Assembly: GCA_002432715.1 (NCBI GenBank)
Contig: DJGJ01000016.1
Coordinates: 1 to 35,254, forward strand
Length of the DNA: 35,254 nucleotides
Source: Sphaerochaeta sp. UBA5849
Lineage (GTDB): Bacteria > Spirochaetota > Spirochaetia > Sphaerochaetales > Sphaerochaetaceae
Direction of reading: 5' to 3'
The translations under genes and the position numbers were made by a program. Below are positions 33,137 to 35,254 of this stretch, piece after piece. A model generated the notes under the pieces. The model had not been told where the DNA came from, did no database searches, and was given only the letters and a program-made list of their open reading frames with translations. Position 1 is the stretch's first letter. Every line of letters starts with the position of its first letter.

Positions 33137-34726
33137 TTGACCCTGCTTGAGCCGCTTCGTTACAATGCATGCATGCAGATCGATATCAACCTTAGGCTGT
33201 CTCCCCGGGAGGCCGCCGATTCTTTCTCCCTGAAGCAAGTTGCTGCTAAAAAAGCAGGCATTCCCATTCATGACATCGCAAGTGTCCGAGTCATCCGGCG
33301 CAGCATCGATGCCCGGCGCCGTCCCGTGGTAGTCGACCTGATGGTCAGGCTTTCCTCGGTGCCGGACGAGAAGCCCTTTGAAGAAGTTGCGTATCAGCAA
33401 GTCGGAGACGGCAAACCTGTGATTGTGGTAGGAGCAGGCCCTGCAGGACTCTTTGCTTCACTCAGGCTGTTGGAGATGGGACTCAAACCCATCCTGCTTG
33501 AACGGGGATCTGACGTACACCAACGCAAGAAAGACCTTGCAAGCCTGATACGCACCGGTTTGGTGGATCCCCAGAGCAATTACAGTTTCGGCGAAGGCGG
33601 TGCCGGCTCATTCAGTGACGGCAAGCTCTATACGCGTGCCGTCAAGCGTGGTGACGTGTCCAAGGTTTTGGTCCAGCTCTGCCAGCACGGGGCGAACTTG
33701 GATATTCTTTTTGATGCCCACCCTCATATCGGCAGCAACAAGCTGCCCCAGGTGATAGAGGCCATACGGAACACGATTCTCCGTCATGGAGGAGAGGTGC
33801 ATTTCCAAACTAGAGTAGTGGCATTGCTGAAAAAGGGATCGGTGATTGAAGGAGTGCAGACCTCTGATGGTGCTGTGTACTTCGGTCCCGTGATTCTTGC
33901 AACCGGCCATAGTGCCCGTGATATGTATCGGTATTTATATGCCGAGGGCATCACCGTACAGAGCAAGGCATTGGCCATGGGCGTACGGCTTGAGCATAAG
34001 CAGCATCTCATCGACCAGATGCAATACAAACAGGAGGAGGGCAGGGGCTTGTACCTTCCTGCTGCCGAGTACTCGTTTGTCCATCAAGTCGAAGGTCGGG
34101 GTGTGTACTCCTTCTGCATGTGCCCCGGCGGCTTTGTCATCCCTGCAGCAACCGAAGCGGGGCAGCAGGTGGTCAATGGAATGAGTGCCTCGGACCGAAA
34201 AGGTGAGTTTGCCAACAGCGGCATGGTGGTGGAGCTGCATCCGGAGGATCTTCCCACTGACAAGTTCAGCGGTCCTTTGGGAATGCTGGAATTCCAGGAG
34301 GCCCTTGAGAGGCGCAGCTTTGCCTATGCTGGTCAGAGCATCAAGGCCCCGGCACAGCGGATGGTGGATTTTGTAAAGCATGTACGCTCCAAGGACCTGT
34401 GCGAATCCTCCTATCTTCCGGGACTGGTGAATGCAGACCTGCACGCTCTCTTCCCGGCTTTCATCTCCAAACGGCTTGCCCTTGCATTTGAGGCCTTCGG
34501 CAGGAAGGCTTCACGATTCTTGACCAACGATGCCCTGTTGCTGGCAGCAGAGACAAGAACCAGCAGTCCTGTACGAATACCACGTGATCCCGATAGCAGG
34601 ATGCACATCGACTATGCAGGCCTCTTCCCCTGTGGTGAAGGAGCTGGGTATGCAGGAGGAATTGTCAGTGCAGCGATGGATGGGGTCGCCTCTGCAGAGA
34701 GGGTGAAGGAGTATCTCGAATGCTGA
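33137..34726 (+). CDS. FAD-dependent oxidoreductase, COG2509 type
   Basis: This is a 529-residue cytosolic flavoprotein of the uncharacterised 'FAD-dependent dehydrogenase' family (COG2509). After an N-terminal alpha/beta domain (about 13-90, INLRLSPREAADSF) comes the dinucleotide-binding fold VVGAGPAGLFASLRLLEMG with the acidic partner LLERGSDV, then YSFGEGGAGSFSDGKLYTR, LATGHSARDMY and the C-terminal FAD motif FPCGEGAGYAGGIVSAAMDG. The TTG at 33137 has AAGGAG seven bases upstream; the ATG at 33173 matches the usual family N-terminus better but lacks a ribosome-binding site. The stop overlaps the glycosylase start by seven bases. Confidence 0.87.
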   Translation: MTLLEPLRYNACMQIDINLRLSPREAADSFSLKQVAAKKAGIPIHDIASVRVIRRSIDARRRPVVVDLMVRLSSVPDEKPFEEVAYQQVGDGKPVIVVGAGPAGLFASLRLLEMGLKPILLERGSDVHQRKKDLASLIRTGLVDPQSNYSFGEGGAGSFSDGKLYTRAVKRGDVSKVLVQLCQHGANLDILFDAHPHIGSNKLPQVIEAIRNTILRHGGEVHFQTRVVALLKKGSVIEGVQTSDGAVYFGPVILATGHSARDMYRYLYAEGITVQSKALAMGVRLEHKQHLIDQMQYKQEEGRGLYLPAAEYSFVHQVEGRGVYSFCMCPGGFVIPAATEAGQQVVNGMSASDRKGEFANSGMVVELHPEDLPTDKFSGPLGMLEFQEALERRSFAYAGQSIKAPAQRMVDFVKHVRSKDLCESSYLPGLVNADLHALFPAFISKRLALAFEAFGRKASRFLTNDALLLAAETRTSSPVRIPRDPDSRMHIDYAGLFPCGEGAGYAGGIVSAAMDGVASAERVKEYLEC

Positions 34727-35211
34727 AGGGATTTCCTCCCATCCATACCCCGACCAGCTCGATCCTGATTCTCGGCACCGGTCCGAGCGTGGTATCGAGT
34801 CTCAAGCAGCAGTATTACGGTCATGAACGCAATGCGTTCTGGCCGATCATGGCTGAAATATTGCATGGTCCCATTGAGACGTATGAGCAGAAATGGGAAA
34901 TCCTTCTGTCAAACGATATTGCCTTGTGGGATGTTCTTGCTCAGTTTGAGAGAAAGGGCTCGGCCGATTCCGCCTATACTGCGGTGATTCCCAATCCTCT
35001 GAGGCAGTTCATCGACGAGCATGCGTATCTTGCGAAGATTTTGTTCAATGGAAAAAAAGCAGCCGACTTCTACCGTCGTCTCATCGGATATTTCCCCCAA
35101 ACCATTGAGTTTCATACGCTTGCTTCCACCAGCCCGGCCTATACATTGGGTTTTGAACAGAAGCTGGCGGTGTGGAGGCAGGCGATCATAGAAAACGGCT
35201 GCAAACAATGA
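34720..35211 (+). CDS. Family-6 uracil-DNA-glycosylase superfamily (hypoxanthine-DNA glycosylase)
   Basis: This is a 163-residue DNA repair enzyme of the small HDG branch of the UDG superfamily, which removes deaminated bases, mainly hypoxanthine from deoxyinosine. Landmarks are the motif-1 region LILGTGPSVVSSLKQQYYGH, the following RNAFWPIM with the Asn important in family 6, DIALWDVLAQFERKGSADSA and the motif-2 region LASTSPAY. Motif 1 reads GTGPS where GSxPG or GSFPS is usual, so activity may differ slightly. It overlaps the flavoprotein stop by seven bases and is therefore co-translated with it. Confidence 0.85.
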   Translation: MLKGFPPIHTPTSSILILGTGPSVVSSLKQQYYGHERNAFWPIMAEILHGPIETYEQKWEILLSNDIALWDVLAQFERKGSADSAYTAVIPNPLRQFIDEHAYLAKILFNGKKAADFYRRLIGYFPQTIEFHTLASTSPAYTLGFEQKLAVWRQAIIENGCKQ

Positions 35212-35243
35212 GGGATCAACTTCTTTCTTGCTGGTGTTTGTTG

Positions 35244-35252
35244 TGATATTCT
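35244..35252 (+). promoter_or_regulatory. Extended -10 element at the window edge
   Basis: TG-n-TATTCT lies downstream of the glycosylase stop. It may be the promoter of a gene beyond the window. No matching -35 at 17 bp. Confidence 0.2.
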
Positions 35253-35254
35253 AG

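Overview
The window looks like a chromosomal segment of a free-living, fermentative, sugar-scavenging spirochaete, most likely Sphaerochaeta or a close relative. This is inferred from three things: secreted solute-binding proteins whose mature ends begin G-G-K-A-E or G-S-K-E-A, several carbohydrate ABC transporters with Firmicutes-like catabolic genes, and an outer-membrane-type beta-barrel gene. No rRNA, tRNA, CRISPR array, insertion sequence or phage gene was seen. Genes are dense and mostly in short operons.

Layout. (a) 1-356: no convincing gene. (b) 357-2277, minus strand: a NarL/LuxR two-component pair. (c) 2449-8678: a family-1 solute-binding protein, two MalF/MalG-type permeases and a GH2 beta-galactosidase, a complete galactoside uptake-and-hydrolysis operon apart from its ATPase. 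(d) 8733-10128: two tandem glutathione-peroxidase paralogues, with a probable minus-strand gene remnant between them. (e) 10264-14536: a tightly overlapping peptidoglycan-salvage operon made of a NamZ-type DUF1343 muramidase, a two-domain NagZ, a GNAT acetyltransferase and AnmK. (f) 14689-18043: an LplA/LplB/YtcP-type importer with its own promoter and dyads, also without an ATPase. (g) 18018-19055, minus strand: a LacI-family regulator, divergent from (h) 19285-24945: an RbsB-RbsA-RbsC importer followed by a Gfo/Idh/MocA dehydrogenase broken by one in-frame TAG and a xylose-isomerase-like TIM-barrel protein. (i) 25070-26095: a stand-alone branched-chain aminotransferase. (j) 26235-28886: a large secreted zinc metallopeptidase with a propeller-like region and a beta-barrel-like tail, convergent with (k) a minus-strand group: EamA permease, Uup-type ABC-F ATPase and an outer-membrane beta-barrel protein. 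(l) 33137-35211: a COG2509-type flavoprotein overlapping a family-6 (hypoxanthine) DNA glycosylase.

How it works together. Most of the window is import and first-step breakdown of glycans: galactosides (c), cell-wall muropeptides (e), perhaps with the adjacent importer (f), and an unidentified sugar or polyol (h) under a divergent LacI repressor. Importers (c) and (f) carry no nucleotide-binding subunit, so they probably share an MsmK/MalK-like ATPase encoded elsewhere.

The points most worth a second look are the muropeptide cassette with a cytosolic-looking NamZ and an uncharacterised GNAT, the metallopeptidase/propeller/barrel protein, the amber-interrupted dehydrogenase, and the gene remnant between the peroxidases.
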